In this document: one piece after another, positions 42,472-52,425 of the stretch | How the letters are laid out: every line of letters begins with the position of its first letter | Position numbering within the stretch: position 1 is the first letter of the stretch | Notes under the pieces: model-generated | Database searches by the model: none | Seen by the model: the letters and a program-made list of their open reading frames with translations, nothing else | What the model was told of the DNA's origin: nothing | Assembly (NCBI GenBank): GCA_905221615.1 | Contig: CAJNDT010002846.1 | Coordinates: forward strand, 553,501 to 617,500 | Direction: 5' to 3' | Source of the DNA: Symbiodinium sp. CCMP2592 | Taxonomy: Eukaryota; Sar; Dinophyceae; Suessiales; Symbiodiniaceae | DNA length: 64,000 nt | Program-made: the position numbers and the translations under genes

Positions 42472-42971
42472 CCGCCGCTGCCGTCACCTCGGCAATGAAA
42501 TCCTATCGTGGTTGGCAGGCAATGCAGCATAACATGAATCAGCTGAAATGGGGAAAATTGTGAGCGCGCGCGCAGGGTGCAATGGGCACTTCAGTGTTTG
42601 GATCAAGTTTGTGCCTCCTCACGTGCTCAATGGGTGCTTTCGGTGATGGATCAAATTTGTGCTTCTTCACATGCTCATGATGACGGGACTCATAACAGGC
42701 ACATCGACTCAAGAAACTGCATGCAGATTTCGGATTTTGGCGAGCCTTGCTGCTGATCGGGCCCATTTCTGTCTGTTCTCGTTTTCAGTCTCCTCGGAAA
42801 CGATTTGGGCTTATTCCCGAGGCCCACGGCTTAATTGCTGCCCGAAGCCCTTGTTTAAGGAATTTCCCACTGCTAGCCCAAGATACTTCAACATGTTCGA
42901 CACAATGTCCGTGGCGTTTTGCGTCTCAGAACTGCTGCTCCTGCTCTTGCCGACGGACTACTTGCGCGGCC
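42472..42971. other. Intergenic, flanking the transposase relic
   Basis: Contains a 28-bp near-direct repeat (TTTGTGCCTCCTCACGTGCTC at 42609, TTTGTGCTTCTTCACATGCTC at 42656) and a palindrome-array fragment at 42813. No gene called. Confidence 0.5.
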
Positions 42972-44929
42972 ATGGCCGGCTCCTCCACGAGAAGCAAAGG
43001 CAAGCAGTGCAGTCACAGGTGCAAAGTGTGCGGAAAGTGCGGACATCGCCTGGAGACCTGTCCCTCAGCAGCTGCCAAGTTGATCCGCTCACTCAAGAAC
43101 CAAGTGAAGGCCACGTTGAAGACGAATATCTGTTTTGGGTCACTTCTCATGTTACTGTAGTAGTAGATGCTAGATGTCTTTCGCCTTGATGCAGGAGCTG
43201 ACGAGCAGCGGTGCATCCCAGAAAAGCAACGCAGGCAGAGTGGAGAAGAAGCATCGCACTTCCGCCCAGGATTCTCGCGCGAAGAAGCGCAAGGCCGCAG
43301 CTTTAGCTTACACGGGCAAGAACGTCTCCAATCCCTGTCCGGCAGCACTACGCAGGACTCATGCCTGTGCAAAACCTTGGTTTTTCCCGCCTAATCCGCA
43401 GCCCCGCAGCATGCGAGGAAGATGCCTACCGAACCCGTGCTCACGCAGCCTGTGACTACGGATGCCGAAGCTGAGGAATGGTTGGTGGACACGGGCTTCA
43501 TTCCGCCGATGAAGAAATGCGTTCACTGCTGCGCACGTCGCTTGAAGATGATTGCACGGACGACGCCTCACCCCTCACACTGGAGGCTGATGCAATCCTT
43601 TTCCCAAACTTACTTAAACACTCACAAACAAAACTTGAAGCTAGAAATGCAGACCTCGCAAGGTGTCTGGCCTGTGGAAAAATGCAGTACCTCCTCCAGC
43701 ACTCTCGCTTCTGTGGACTCAAGTGTGATGCTGTGACTCTGGTTCGCTTGCTCCGTGCCTACGTTGGGATGGCCTACAACCGCGCGCCTCGCAGCGGGGA
43801 CTTGGTGCAACAGTGCCATGTTGGCAGGACACAGGCGATGGGCTGCTCCTTAAACCCTCTACCCTACAGAGTAGTTGTTGGCTTAAGTCGTCCCATCTTG
43901 TGTAAAGCGAATAGGCTTTTAGAGAAATACAGAATTGAATAGGTTTTCTAGGGAAATACAAAGTTGAATAGGTTTTTAGAGAAATACAGAATTGAATAGG
44001 TTTTTCAAGAAATACAGAATTCAATAGGTTTTCTAAGGGAATACAGGGTTTAATAGGTTTTTGGAGAAATACAGAATTGAATAGGTTTCTGAGCAAATAC
44101 AGGGTTGAATAGGTTTTTAGAGAAATACAGGGTTTTCCAGGGAAATGCAGGGTTGAAAGGACAAGAAAATGTGATAAGTCTCAGCCCTGAAAACCAGGCC
44201 GACCACTTCTTGGCCGTGCGTGAGGTCGAAGCCGCGCGAGGGCGTAGCTGGAAGGCCAAGATTAGGGTGTCCGGCCTTGTCGAAGTGGATGGAACATCCC
44301 TCGGAAAGTTTGCGGTTCGAGCTACCTGCAAGCGCTTCCAGCCGCAGATCAAAGCATTGACTGCGAAGCTGGCCCGTGCCGGCAAAGTAATTCCTTCTGT
44401 GTTTTTTGTACACTACCAGGTTTTGGGAATTATGCGTCGGGGTGGCCCCCCAATCCTGGCCATTCCAGACTTGCCTGTGACTGTTCCTGGCAGCCGTCCT
44501 CCGACGGAAAGTCGTGAAGGCATCCGTCAGACGGGCTTGTTGCACAAAGTGCCTTTGGCCCGGCGCCCCTTTACGACAATTTTTTCCGATGGAAACCGAG
44601 CTTGGCAGACACTTGCGCAGCAGCTCCGGATGACATCGCATGCTGTCTAAAGCAAAGACTGGACCAGAACTGTTCAAAACAAGCACTGGCGTGCCCGACA
44701 CCTGCTCTGCGGAACGCAGACGTTGGATAGAGCGTGGCAATCCCTCAAGGACTTCGTGGGGCCAAAGGTCTCTCGAAAGACCGGCCACGGCCAGCATGCT
44801 CATGAAAGTTTCTTGCTGCGAGACCTGATCTCGCAATTCATGTATCGCCAAAGCATGGGCAACTTAGAGCCGGGTGTTTTCTTGCTTCGTCTTGGCGAGG
44901 CGTTCCGTGTTGTGGCAGATGCCCCATAA
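42972..44929 (+). pseudogene. Decayed zinc-knuckle DDE transposase (IS1595/ISXO2-like)
   Basis: From an ATG at 42972 the frame gives a CCHC zinc knuckle (C17-x2-C20-x4-H25-x4-C30, CKVCGKCGHRLETC). The likely protein then jumps to another frame (43174-43455, K/R-rich), back to the first (around 43422-43530, VDTGFIPPMKKCVHC), then to a third (43530-43905, CLACGKMQYLLQHSRFCG). The catalytic part (44160-44929) reads VEVDGTSLGKF (first Asp, codon 44288), FSDGNRAW (second Asp, 44588), then after an in-frame TAA at 44648, LDRAWQSLKDFV (candidate third acid, 44726). Frameshifts, the stop codon and a 28-bp repeat insertion mean it is dead. Some frame changes could be introns. The family resemblance is from memory of motif layout. 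Confidence 0.55.
43907..44155 (+). repeat. 28-bp tandem repeat inside the transposase relic
   Basis: About nine units of GAAATACAGAATTGAATAGG followed by TTTTTAGA, with GGG and TCA variants. It lies between the zinc-binding and catalytic parts of the relic and contains stop codons in the relic's frame, so it arose after the gene died or helped to kill it. Confidence 0.9.
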
Positions 44930-44989
44930 GCGGAATCTGCTGCAGATTTTGACTTCAAGCTGGCATTTTAGAAGACTGGGTGGGGCTTA

Positions 44990-45389
44990 GCCTGAACCCG
45001 CAACCCCTACTGCAGCAGCCCGTGTCATATAGTAGCCCCTGTACACACTTCTAAAGAAAACCTGTTCTAATTCTTAAGGCCCCTAAATCATAGACCCGTG
45101 TGTTCTAGACCCCTTCTAGAACCTGTTCTAGGACCCCTTGACAAGGAACCCCTATTCTAATTGTTAAGGCCCCTTATATCCATAAATCCCGTATAGAGCC
45201 CGTACAGTAGCCCCTATAGACCCCTTAAAGGAACCCAGTTCTAGTTCTTAAGGCCCTTAAAACATAGACCCGTCTGTTCTAGACCCCTTCTAGAACCCGT
45301 TCTAGAACCCCTTTAAAAGGAACCCCTATTCTAATTTTTAAGGCCCTTATATCCATACATCCCATATAGAGCCCCTATAGACCCCTTGC
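44990..45389. repeat. 174-bp tandem duplication with internal repeats
   Basis: Two copies (about 45055-45228 and 45229-45389) share CATAGACCCG, TTCTAGACCCCTTCTAGAAC, GGAACCCCTATTCTAATT and GGCCCTTATATCCATA in order. Each unit itself contains two copies of the TTCTAATT-TTAAGGCCC word. Confidence 0.85.
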
Positions 45390-45544
45390 CCGTGAACGAA
45401 CCTTACACCCTGTACCGCTTGAAGCCTTGATAATAACCCTAGACCCTGGAACACAGCCTGGGTTCAGTGCTCCACTTCTGCACTCTGAAGCATGCCCGAC
45501 GGGGCGCCGAGCATGCGAGACGACGAAAAGGCCACTTTCCGTAA

Positions 45545-45870
45545 CAACTACTTGCGACCAAGTACTCAAACAGCCTGCCCCCCAATGTAGGAAAAAAAGC
45601 CTGATCTCTTGAAAACCCACCCCTGCCGATGTATTCTGCACTTCCATCGCCCAGTTCAATGCGAGCAAGTAGTCAAATAGCCTCCCCCCCCCTCAAATAG
45701 GCATGCGTTGCCCGGAATGCTGAAAACCCACCCCTGCCGATGTTTTCTGCACGTCCATGACCGTGTTCAATGCAAGCAAGTAGGCAAATAGGCTCCCTCC
45801 TAAACTAGGCATGCCTTGACCGACATGCTCAAAACCCGGCTCTGCCGATGTTTTCTGCACGTCCGTCGAT
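45545..45870 (+). repeat. Tandem repeat of about 110 bp, three units
   Basis: AAAACCCACCCCTGCCGATG at 45611 and 45722, and a diverged copy at 45830, each followed by TTTTCTGCAC and GCAAGTAG-CAAATAG. A partial unit precedes (AAGTACTCAAACAGCCTGCC). Period 111 then 108 bp. Confidence 0.85.
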
Positions 45871-46029
45871 GAGAACATGCCTTTTGTACCACGCGCGGGA
45901 ACGCGCCACGAACCAAGTAGTTGCAGTAAGTAGTCCCTCGCAGTGCATGCATGTATGAATCACAGCGCATTCCAATTAGTAAAACCCCTGTACTACCCTA
46001 AGGGTCCATGTCCCCAAATATAGTAAAGC

Positions 46030-46300
46030 CGCGTTTCGTTTCGGTTCGTTTCGGTTTCTCGGATGGGCTTTGACTCGGTTGCGGTTCGCTGCGGTTCGTT
46101 CTTCTTGCGGTTCGGTTTGGCTCCGATTTGGTTAACCCATCCCTCCATCCATTAAGCCCCTCCATCCAGCCGCCCTCCAGCCACACCCCTCCATCCGCAG
46201 CCCTCCATCCAACCCTCCGTTCCATCCAGCCAACCCCTATCCGTCCAGCCCTTGAAAGCCGCTAGCCACCAGCCCTCCATCCAGCCAGCCCCTGATACAC
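46030..46300. repeat. GGTTCG-rich then CCATCC-rich simple sequence
   Basis: GCGGTTCGTT-type words to 46130, then CCCTCCATCCAGCC words. The minus-strand frames here encode W/G/E and R/N/P repeats only. Confidence 0.8.
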
Positions 46301-46529
46301 TGGTTACTAACAACCTGGTAGCCGAAGCAGTTGACTTCACCATCATCAGTCATCATTCATCCATCTAATCACTACTTCACACCATGTGCATTCTGACACC
46401 AAGGTTCTGGAATAATTTAAGCCATTGCAGGCCCAGTTCTTTTTTTGATCATAACACCTAACATTAAACCCAAAACTTCGAACCCTAACATCTAATAGCC
46501 AATATCTAATATCGCGGACACGCTGACAA

Positions 46530-47690
46530 TTGTCAATGATATTTGCAGGCTAAGGTGGCCTAAATCGTGTGCCTGGCAGGAGGATACAGCAATGCTGTTC
46601 GATATGGCTTTGTGCTGCGGCCTGGAAAAGCTCTCGAGGACCTGGATCCGGAGCCCTTCACGTCATCCCCCGCTCGCCGAAGCTATGCATCGAAACTTCA
46701 AGCCTGATGCTTGGGCTGGTGAAAAGTTAGCGGTTAGCGCAAACTCAACCTGTCACGGGGCAAGTCGGCCCCTCGCTTTGGCCCCACTGACCTGTGTCCC
46801 GTGCTTGTCAAGCTCAACCTCAGGTCCGAAGACCCGGCGTACGAGGCGCAGCTCTTTCAGTATGCGAAGCAGTCAGGCGGTGGGCCGATGATTGACTACC
46901 TTGTCCGGAATCAAAGGATTGGGTCAGAAACTCTTGCTGCTGCAGGAAGCTGAAAACCATGTGATCCAAGCCAAGAAATCCAGATTGAAATTCATCTTGG
47001 AGGCAACAGAAAGATCTTGTGGTTGTGCCGGGCACTGGGGCCGCGCCGCGCAACAAATTCTGGAAGCAAACGAAATCTCGGTGGAAGTCTTCACGAAGGC
47101 CATCTACGATGCCCTTCAACATGGCCGCGCCAGAGGCCATACTCTGGCCCTGCTCGGTATCGGGGGGAACGAAGGGAAAACTTTTCCATTATCTCCGATG
47201 AAGGACATCAGCCTGGAACTGTGATAGGTTCGCCGTCTCCATGTACCTTTCCGCTCCTGGAACTTTGACAAATCGCGGGTTGCCATCTCGGACGACTGGA
47301 GATTCGATGCAGCCATCAATCCTATAGCCCTTCAACTCCAGTTTGTTCTCGAAGGTTTGGCCGTGACTGTACATCGACCGCAGAACCAGTTCTCTGGGCA
47401 TGAGATTTGGCGAGGCAGCTCTCCTTTCTTCTTGGCCGGTCGTTTGGATGACCTGATCATGGTCAAGTCTGGTGTATCTTGCACCGATCTCACGATGCTG
47501 CGAAAGCGGCTGAAAGTGTTTTTTTGTTGAGTTCAAGCGGTCGCTAACCGATCCTGACATCACCATCCCGAGATGCGCATCGTGCTTTGCCAAGATGATC
47601 CTACGGAAGGGAAACCCTCGAAATACGAGGTTTATCACCCCGGACTTGCAGGAGCAAGCGCCAGGAGAAGTGGTTGTAGACTACTTCTGA
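46530..47690 (+). pseudogene. Decayed NS1-like (superfamily 3) helicase relic
   Basis: Reading across frames gives protein-like pieces in order: GYSNAVRYGFVLRPGKALED (near 46590), FGPTDLCPVLVKLNLRSEDP (46775-46910), then HWGRAAQQILEANEISVEVF and GIGGNEGKTFPLSP, a P-loop at 47156-47182. After a stop at 47224 come ISDDWRFDAAI (47285, a Walker B-like DDWR), LEGLAVTVHRPQNQ and SPFFLAGRLDDL, then CASCFAKM (47573), a CxxC. This order (C/W-rich linker, P-loop, DDWR, LEG...RPQNQ, CxxCFAK) matches my recollection of helicase-like proteins repeated in dinoflagellate genomes and related to parvovirus-type NS1 helicases. At least three frame changes and two stops show it is not functional. Confidence 0.45.
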
Positions 47691-48089
47691 CTTTCTGTTG
47701 ACAGCGCTGTTACAAACCCTGTGCCCCCTCGTCAATGTTGCAAGAACTTGTGCAGCAGTTTTCAAAACCGGCGTCACAAAACATTTGTTAGCCCGGGACT
47801 CCGCAAAAGCTAGCATTGTTCGGAATGTTTTCAACATTGACACGAGGGGTTGCAGGGGAGAGCTGTTAGGGCACACTTGCAGTGCTTTTATTAGAAAGAA
47901 CCAACAGTTGTCATGTGTCGCCGGCATTGTTTGAAAGCTGTCCTACAGTTTAAGACAGGCTCTTAATGACTGTAAAACAAAGAGTCGACACTTCAATTTT
48001 CTGCTGAAGCGGCATGCGTTTGGTAGCAAGCCTCAACGAAACATCGTCTCGTGTAGATGCACAACCTTCGTAGTCCCATTCGTTTGAGA
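47691..48089. other. Non-coding with an imperfect inverted repeat
   Basis: CCCCTCGTCAATGTTG (about 47722) faces CAACATTGACACGAGGGG (about 47833) across 95 bp, with further pairing inside (AAAACATT / AATGTTTT). It may be another small element just after the helicase relic. Confidence 0.5.
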
Positions 48090-48735
48090 ATTCCGGAGGC
48101 AGTGAATCTGCAGAGTTTGACGTGGTATGGAGCTTGGATTTGGAGGGCATGCAACTACCCGCCAGCCGGTAGAGTCTGTAGAGGTTGCCAAAGCTGGAAG
48201 GGCATGCTACTGTGCAGCATGTGCAAAGTTCACGTTTGACCATCGCTTAGCAAAGCATGAAACTACCACCAGCTTGCAAAGTCTGTTTACTATACCGACA
48301 TTCCTGCTGCCAGCAAAGCGACGAGAGCTTGGAGCGCAAGCAGCTACCCATTAGCCTGCTACGTAAGAGAGTGCTATCACCAGAGCTCAGAGGGCCTCCA
48401 ATTGTGTCACAAATTATATGTGTAGAGTTTCACGTTTGGCCGTCACTGTGATTGCATGAAACTACCCAGCAACTTGCAGAGTTTGACTTTGCTGTTCCGA
48501 GATTCCTGATGCCATCGATGTCAAGCCGAGAGCTTGGAGCGCATGCAGCTACCCAGCAGTTTGCAGACCTGAGTAGGTTGCCTCGTGCAGTTTGACGGCC
48601 GTCGTGCAGTGCATGAAACTACCCAGCAGCTTGCAGAGTTTGACTGTTTGCTGTGTCGCGATTCCTGACGCAAGCGATCTGGCCGAGAGCTTGGAGCGCA
48701 TGCGGCTACCCAACAGCCTGCGCGTAAGAGATTGA
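48090..48735 (+). repeat. Imperfect repeat array with GCATGAAACTACCCAGCAGC units
   Basis: GCATGAAACTACC-CAGC-TTGCA-AGT and GAGAGCTTGGAGCGCATGC alternate at least four times, with spacing drifting between about 110 and 190 bp. This is an old satellite-like array. The overlapping 247-codon minus-strand frame (48521-49264) is not credible. Confidence 0.75.
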
Positions 48736-48830
48736 AGTTGCTTTTGGAGGGCGGCAGCACACTTCGGCTTGGATGACATTGCAACAGTATGTTGCTGATG
48801 TGTCGATCTTGACTAATTATCCCTCGCGGT

Positions 48831-49346
48831 TTGCTTGAAGCTGTATGCACAGAGCTCGGCCTGAAGCACGGCAAAATGGACTGCAAGGCTCGGGTGCATC
48901 TTTTCCTCTTTAAAATTTGCAAGGCGGAACAAGAGATCCAGAACATCCTGGAGGAAATCCCAAACAGCTGCCCGCGCAAAAAGCGCAACGAGGACAGAGG
49001 GACATCGAACCGAAACCCTCCCTGACTCCCTTCATGAACAAGTTGCAGCCATAGGGAAAACCACCTCCTTGTCGTCTCGTCCGCCCATATTTGCAGGACC
49101 CGAAACAAAGACCAGGACGGTGAGCATTTGGAGGGCCAGACTTCCGTCGAGGAAGAGGAAGAGCTCCTGGAGGAAGTGGCAGAGGATCCATCAGTAGATG
49201 ACGATGCCAAGCAGGATTCCGATGAGCCAAAGCCGGATGAGCAAAATCCGGATGAGCCAAACACGGTGAGCCAGGATGTTCCGATGGCCGAAGGAGCCGA
49301 TGGAGCAGACGAGGACCTTAAGGAATCTCACGACGCTGAGCTGTAG
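48831..49346 (+). pseudogene. Exon-like pieces, acidic C-terminal part
   Basis: A 64-codon open stretch (48831-49022) with LEAVCTELGLKHGKMDCKA and LFLFKICKAEQEIQNILEEI looks like a helical protein segment. After TATTTGCAG (acceptor-like, ends 49095) a second stretch to 49346 is strongly acidic (SVEEEEELLEEVAED, then DEPKPDEQNPDEPN). They may be two exons of one gene, possibly the same as the SNF2-like piece that follows. I do not recognise either alone. Confidence 0.35.
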
Positions 49347-49467
49347 TCCAGAATGCTGAGTTTCTCTGTCCCTCAAGTCCCGAATGGCCGAAGTCTGAAG
49401 TCTATGTCCTGTGTGTTCCAGTGACATTCCAGTGGCGTCTTCAGCTTGCCTCAATGTTTCTTCTCAG

Positions 49468-49830
49468 GCATTGGATGCAGTGCTGAAGCGTTTGCAGGAG
49501 CCAGAGTTTGAGCTGCCGGACTGTGACCTCGACGCGCCCTCGCTCGGTGAGGGTTTGCTGTTGCAGGAGCCAGAGCTTGAGCTGCCGGACTGTGACCTCG
49601 ACGCGCCCTCGCTCGGTGAGGGTTTGCTGGAGCGGTGCGCTGCCTTGTTGCGTGGCAAGATGCCAGGCGGCCTAAAGACTCATCAATCTGAAGGCGTCCG
49701 CTGGATTTGCCAACGACTCCCGGCGCCACGTCCAGGCGCGCTCTTGGCAGACAGTATGGGACTGGGCAGGACGGTTCAAGCCCTGTCGTCGTTGGCCATC
49801 CCAGGACACTCCGTTTGCTGTAGCCTTCAT
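49468..49830 (+). pseudogene. SNF2-type helicase fragment with altered P-loop
   Basis: A good acceptor (TGTTTCTTCTCAG, AG at 49466-49467) precedes an open frame. A 69-bp direct duplication (LQEPE-ELPDCDLDAPSLGE twice) is followed by LKTHQSEGVRWICQRL and GALLADSMGLGRTVQALSSLA, the start of a SNF2/RAD54-type ATPase (motif Q region, then motif I). In active family members motif I is DEMGLGKT; here the ATP-binding Lys is Arg, and the frame ends about 20 codons later in AT-rich sequence with no motif II-VI. It is a truncated, probably inactive copy, or one exon of a gene whose remainder lies elsewhere. Confidence 0.6.
49485..49629 (+). repeat. 69-bp direct duplication within the SNF2-like fragment
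   Basis: TGCAGGAGCCAGAG(T/C)TTGAGC through CTCGGTGAGGGTTTGCTG occurs twice head to tail with one or two differences. It is in-frame (23 codons), so it duplicates a peptide without breaking the frame, and its near identity suggests it is recent. Confidence 0.95.
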
Positions 49831-50061
49831 AGTAAAAAATATTTTTGCGCCCATTTCTTAAATATAGTTATATGTATATATACATAGGACCAAAGCAATT
49901 CCATACAATCTCACAGGACAGTTTGGGTGTGACATTAAAGAAATATTAAGCTTTCCCATGCCGGATATGTAGCGCGTAAGTCAGGTGTACGGTCTAGACA
50001 CTAGTTTTTTGAGTTGTTTTTCGGCAAGACCGCCCTCGAACTGCAAACATTTCATGGTGTT

Positions 50062-50450
50062 TCGGGTGCAGGTGCCTGGATGGGACAAGGCGATGTGGAC
50101 GGAGGGGGGCTTGCTGGTGGGTGCTTGGCTGGGAGGAGGTGGCTGGATGAAGAGAGGCAGGATGGAGAGTTGGACAGACATGGCGGGGACGACTGGGGGC
50201 TGGAGCGTGCCTGGAAGGAGGCGCCGGATGGTGGAGTGAGTGGAAGCTTGGGGCTGGATGGAGCGGGGTGGATGGGAATTGGGAGGGGCTGGAGACAGGT
50301 GGGAGGTGGGAGGGAAGTGGAGGGGCTGGGCGCAGTTCGATTGTGCGCGTCGATTCAGCGATTCGCGGTTTTTGCGGTTCACAGAAATGGACGGTTCCTG
50401 GCGTTTCGGTTCTGGTTTGCGGTTCGGTTCGTGGGCCTTCCTGCCAATAT
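50062..50450 (+). repeat. GGATGG/GGAGGTGG-rich then GGTTCG-rich sequence
   Basis: G-rich purine tract with GGCTGGATG and GGGAGGTGG words (50062-50330), then GCGGTTCGGTTCG-type words. Three overlapping 137-157 codon frames on both strands are compositional artefacts. It mirrors 46030-46300. Confidence 0.75.
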
Positions 50451-50454
50451 ACAT

Positions 50455-50529
50455 ACTTAGGCCCCAAAGTACCTATATAGGGACTACTTTAAGGCCAAAG
50501 TATATACTGTTTGGGTACATGGACCCTTA
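50455..50529. mobile_element. Right end of hairpin family E
   Basis: CTTAGGCCCCAAAGTACC, GGGACTACTTTAAGGCC, AAAGTATATACTG and GTACATGGACCCTTA follow family E order (compare 28811-28925). Confidence 0.6.
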
Positions 50530-51182
50530 TACCATATATATATATATATATAACCCTTTAAACGAACCCTTTATGGCACACGGACTCTCAGGGCTACGTA
50601 GGTTCACATCTACAAGGATTCAGGCAGTCGCTCCGCAGTCCCTAGCTCCTTAAACGCCCGAAGCTTAAGCCTTAGAATCCCCAAACCCGAAAGTTTAAAC
50701 CTTGAGCCGCTTACCCAGAGATCCCCATACCCCTGAATTAAGGAATAGACCCTAAACTATAGGGGCTTCATATTAATTATGGTTTAACGTATATTCCTTA
50801 CTTGAGGGGTATTGGTGTATACACCTCTCCCGTTCAACTTCGTAATCCCCAAGCCCGATTCAGCCTCAAATCCCAGCGCCAAAAACCTGCAGGGCAGGAA
50901 CACACCCTAAACTTTACAGTAAGCTTTAGTTTAACCCTAATGATATTCACATTATTACCATTGTTTTACTTGTGTCGTTTTGTTCTTGTTACTAAACCTT
51001 TTATCGTTATCACATTTTGTTATTCTTCTCATTTTGTTATTGTTAGTATTGCTTTCATTATCGTTCAGGGAAGTGTTCTTACTTGAGGTTCGTGCGGCCA
51101 GGAATCCCATCACGCTATGGTGTTGCGAACCACGCATACCTAGACCGACTTGCCAGCCGAGGGGTAGTGATAAAGGACCGAA
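50530..51182. other. Intergenic, nothing recognised
   Basis: (TA)n at 50534-50552 and a TTATTGTTAGTATT-like AT-rich tract at 50940-51065. No gene. Confidence 0.5.
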
Positions 51183-51295
51183 TATAGGAGTTTCCGAAAA
51201 TTAGGGGTACATTATCTTGGGGTCTTTATAATAAGGATCCTACTATTTAGGGTATTCAATTAATTAGGGTCCCGCAAGTTCGGAAACCCACATAT
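51183..51295. mobile_element. MITE-like hairpin (TATA-GGAGTTTCCGAAAA family), second copy
   Basis: TATAGGAGTTTCCGAAAATT faces GTTCGGAAACCCACATATA. The core TTATAATAAGGATCCTACTA matches the copy at 12986-13094. Confidence 0.75.
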
Positions 51296-52425
51296 AGAAG
51301 CATGAATATGTAGTAACATGATTCTTTACCCAACGTTATGCACATCGCAACCCCTTGCTTGGCACTCTGGCGAGTTTAGTTTGCCTGACAGCACAGATTG
51401 GACGAAGGACCTTGTTCAAGGATCCAGAAGAGAATCAGTTGCCAAGCACATCAAAAGCTTGTCTGTCTGTCACCTTTGTCCCCAATACCTCCACGTATAC
51501 AGACATGTATCATGACCTGGAGTACTGTGAAATAGTGACATTTGTCATGTACTGTAATGGCATGCCATACTGTAATCCAAAATGCGCAACATAATGTTTT
51601 CGTCTACTTGATGTACTTTTGGTAAGGGTGCGATGGCTGGATGGGTGGGTTGCTGGGTGGATGGATGGATGGATGGATGGATGCATGGATGGACTCGTGT
51701 CTCGATGTGTTTATGTAGCTCGGCATGCATATAGACATCCATGCAGGCAGGCAGGAAGGCAGTTTGGATACCTATGTACGTAGGTAAACAGGGAATGAGT
51801 GTTCTTTATGTACGACATGTATGTATGTATGTATGCATGTATGTATGTATGTATGTATGTACGCATGCATGTATGTTTGTTTGTTGCCGTAATTGTTTAC
51901 ATCCAGACATACATACAGCACACGGAATATCTGATGCTCATCTACATATGAGTAGTATGAGCTTGCTTGCTTCGTGAATGTTTGCTGCCTTGATTTTGTT
52001 TAACTTGACTTATGCTGCTTGCACAAGTTGCGTAATTAACTGTCTTGAGTGATTGCCTGCTTTGTTGAATACATGCAGGGTTTCACATCTGGTTATTTGC
52101 TTGCTGGCTCCAGGCGATATGTATATGTATACATGCCATCTAGCAGGGTAAACAGAGTATAACATCATGTACTGATCTGCGCCTGCATCCCGACGACCAC
52201 ACGATCCTCGCTGTTGTGGGCTCCCAAGCGCAACATACGGCACTTAGGGCCGTTACTCTGTTCGCCTTCGCCGCGCAGTTTCGCAACTCGGATTCAGAGT
52301 TGTCCCTGCAGTTCTTCGTTTCGAACTTAGTATTGAGGTTCGCGTCTGAGTCTTTGAGTCTTTGTGAAGACATGTGAGGAGAAGCTTGTCCGTAGTGTCG
52401 GGCTACTTGAACTGTTGACCGCTAG
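51296..52425. other. Gene-poor stretch with simple repeats
   Basis: (GGAT)n at 51655-51690 and (GTAT)n at 51815-51875. Frames up to 79 codons without domains. Confidence 0.55.

Larger units (their letters stand above)
45999..50529. mobile_element. Possible 4.5-kb composite element with GGGTCCATG ends
   Basis: The left end TAAGGGTCCATGTCCCCAAA and right end TTTGGGTACATGGACCCTTA are inverted over about 28 bp with few differences. Just inside each end lies GGTTCG-type simple sequence, then CATCC-rich (left) or GGATG-rich (right) sequence, so the order is mirrored too. The interior holds a helicase relic, a decayed repeat array and SNF2-like exon debris. Against this, right ends of the same family also occur alone at 58399-58464, so the pairing may be coincidence. 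Confidence 0.4.

Noticed and set aside
48521-49264. 247-codon minus-strand frame, Ser-rich
   Set aside because: Spans a repeat array and the antisense of an acidic exon-like piece (GAGGAA reads as serine/arginine codons). Not credible.
49981-50467. Three overlapping 148-157 codon frames on both strands
   Set aside because: Open only because of GGATGG/GGAGG simple sequence; all frames are low complexity.
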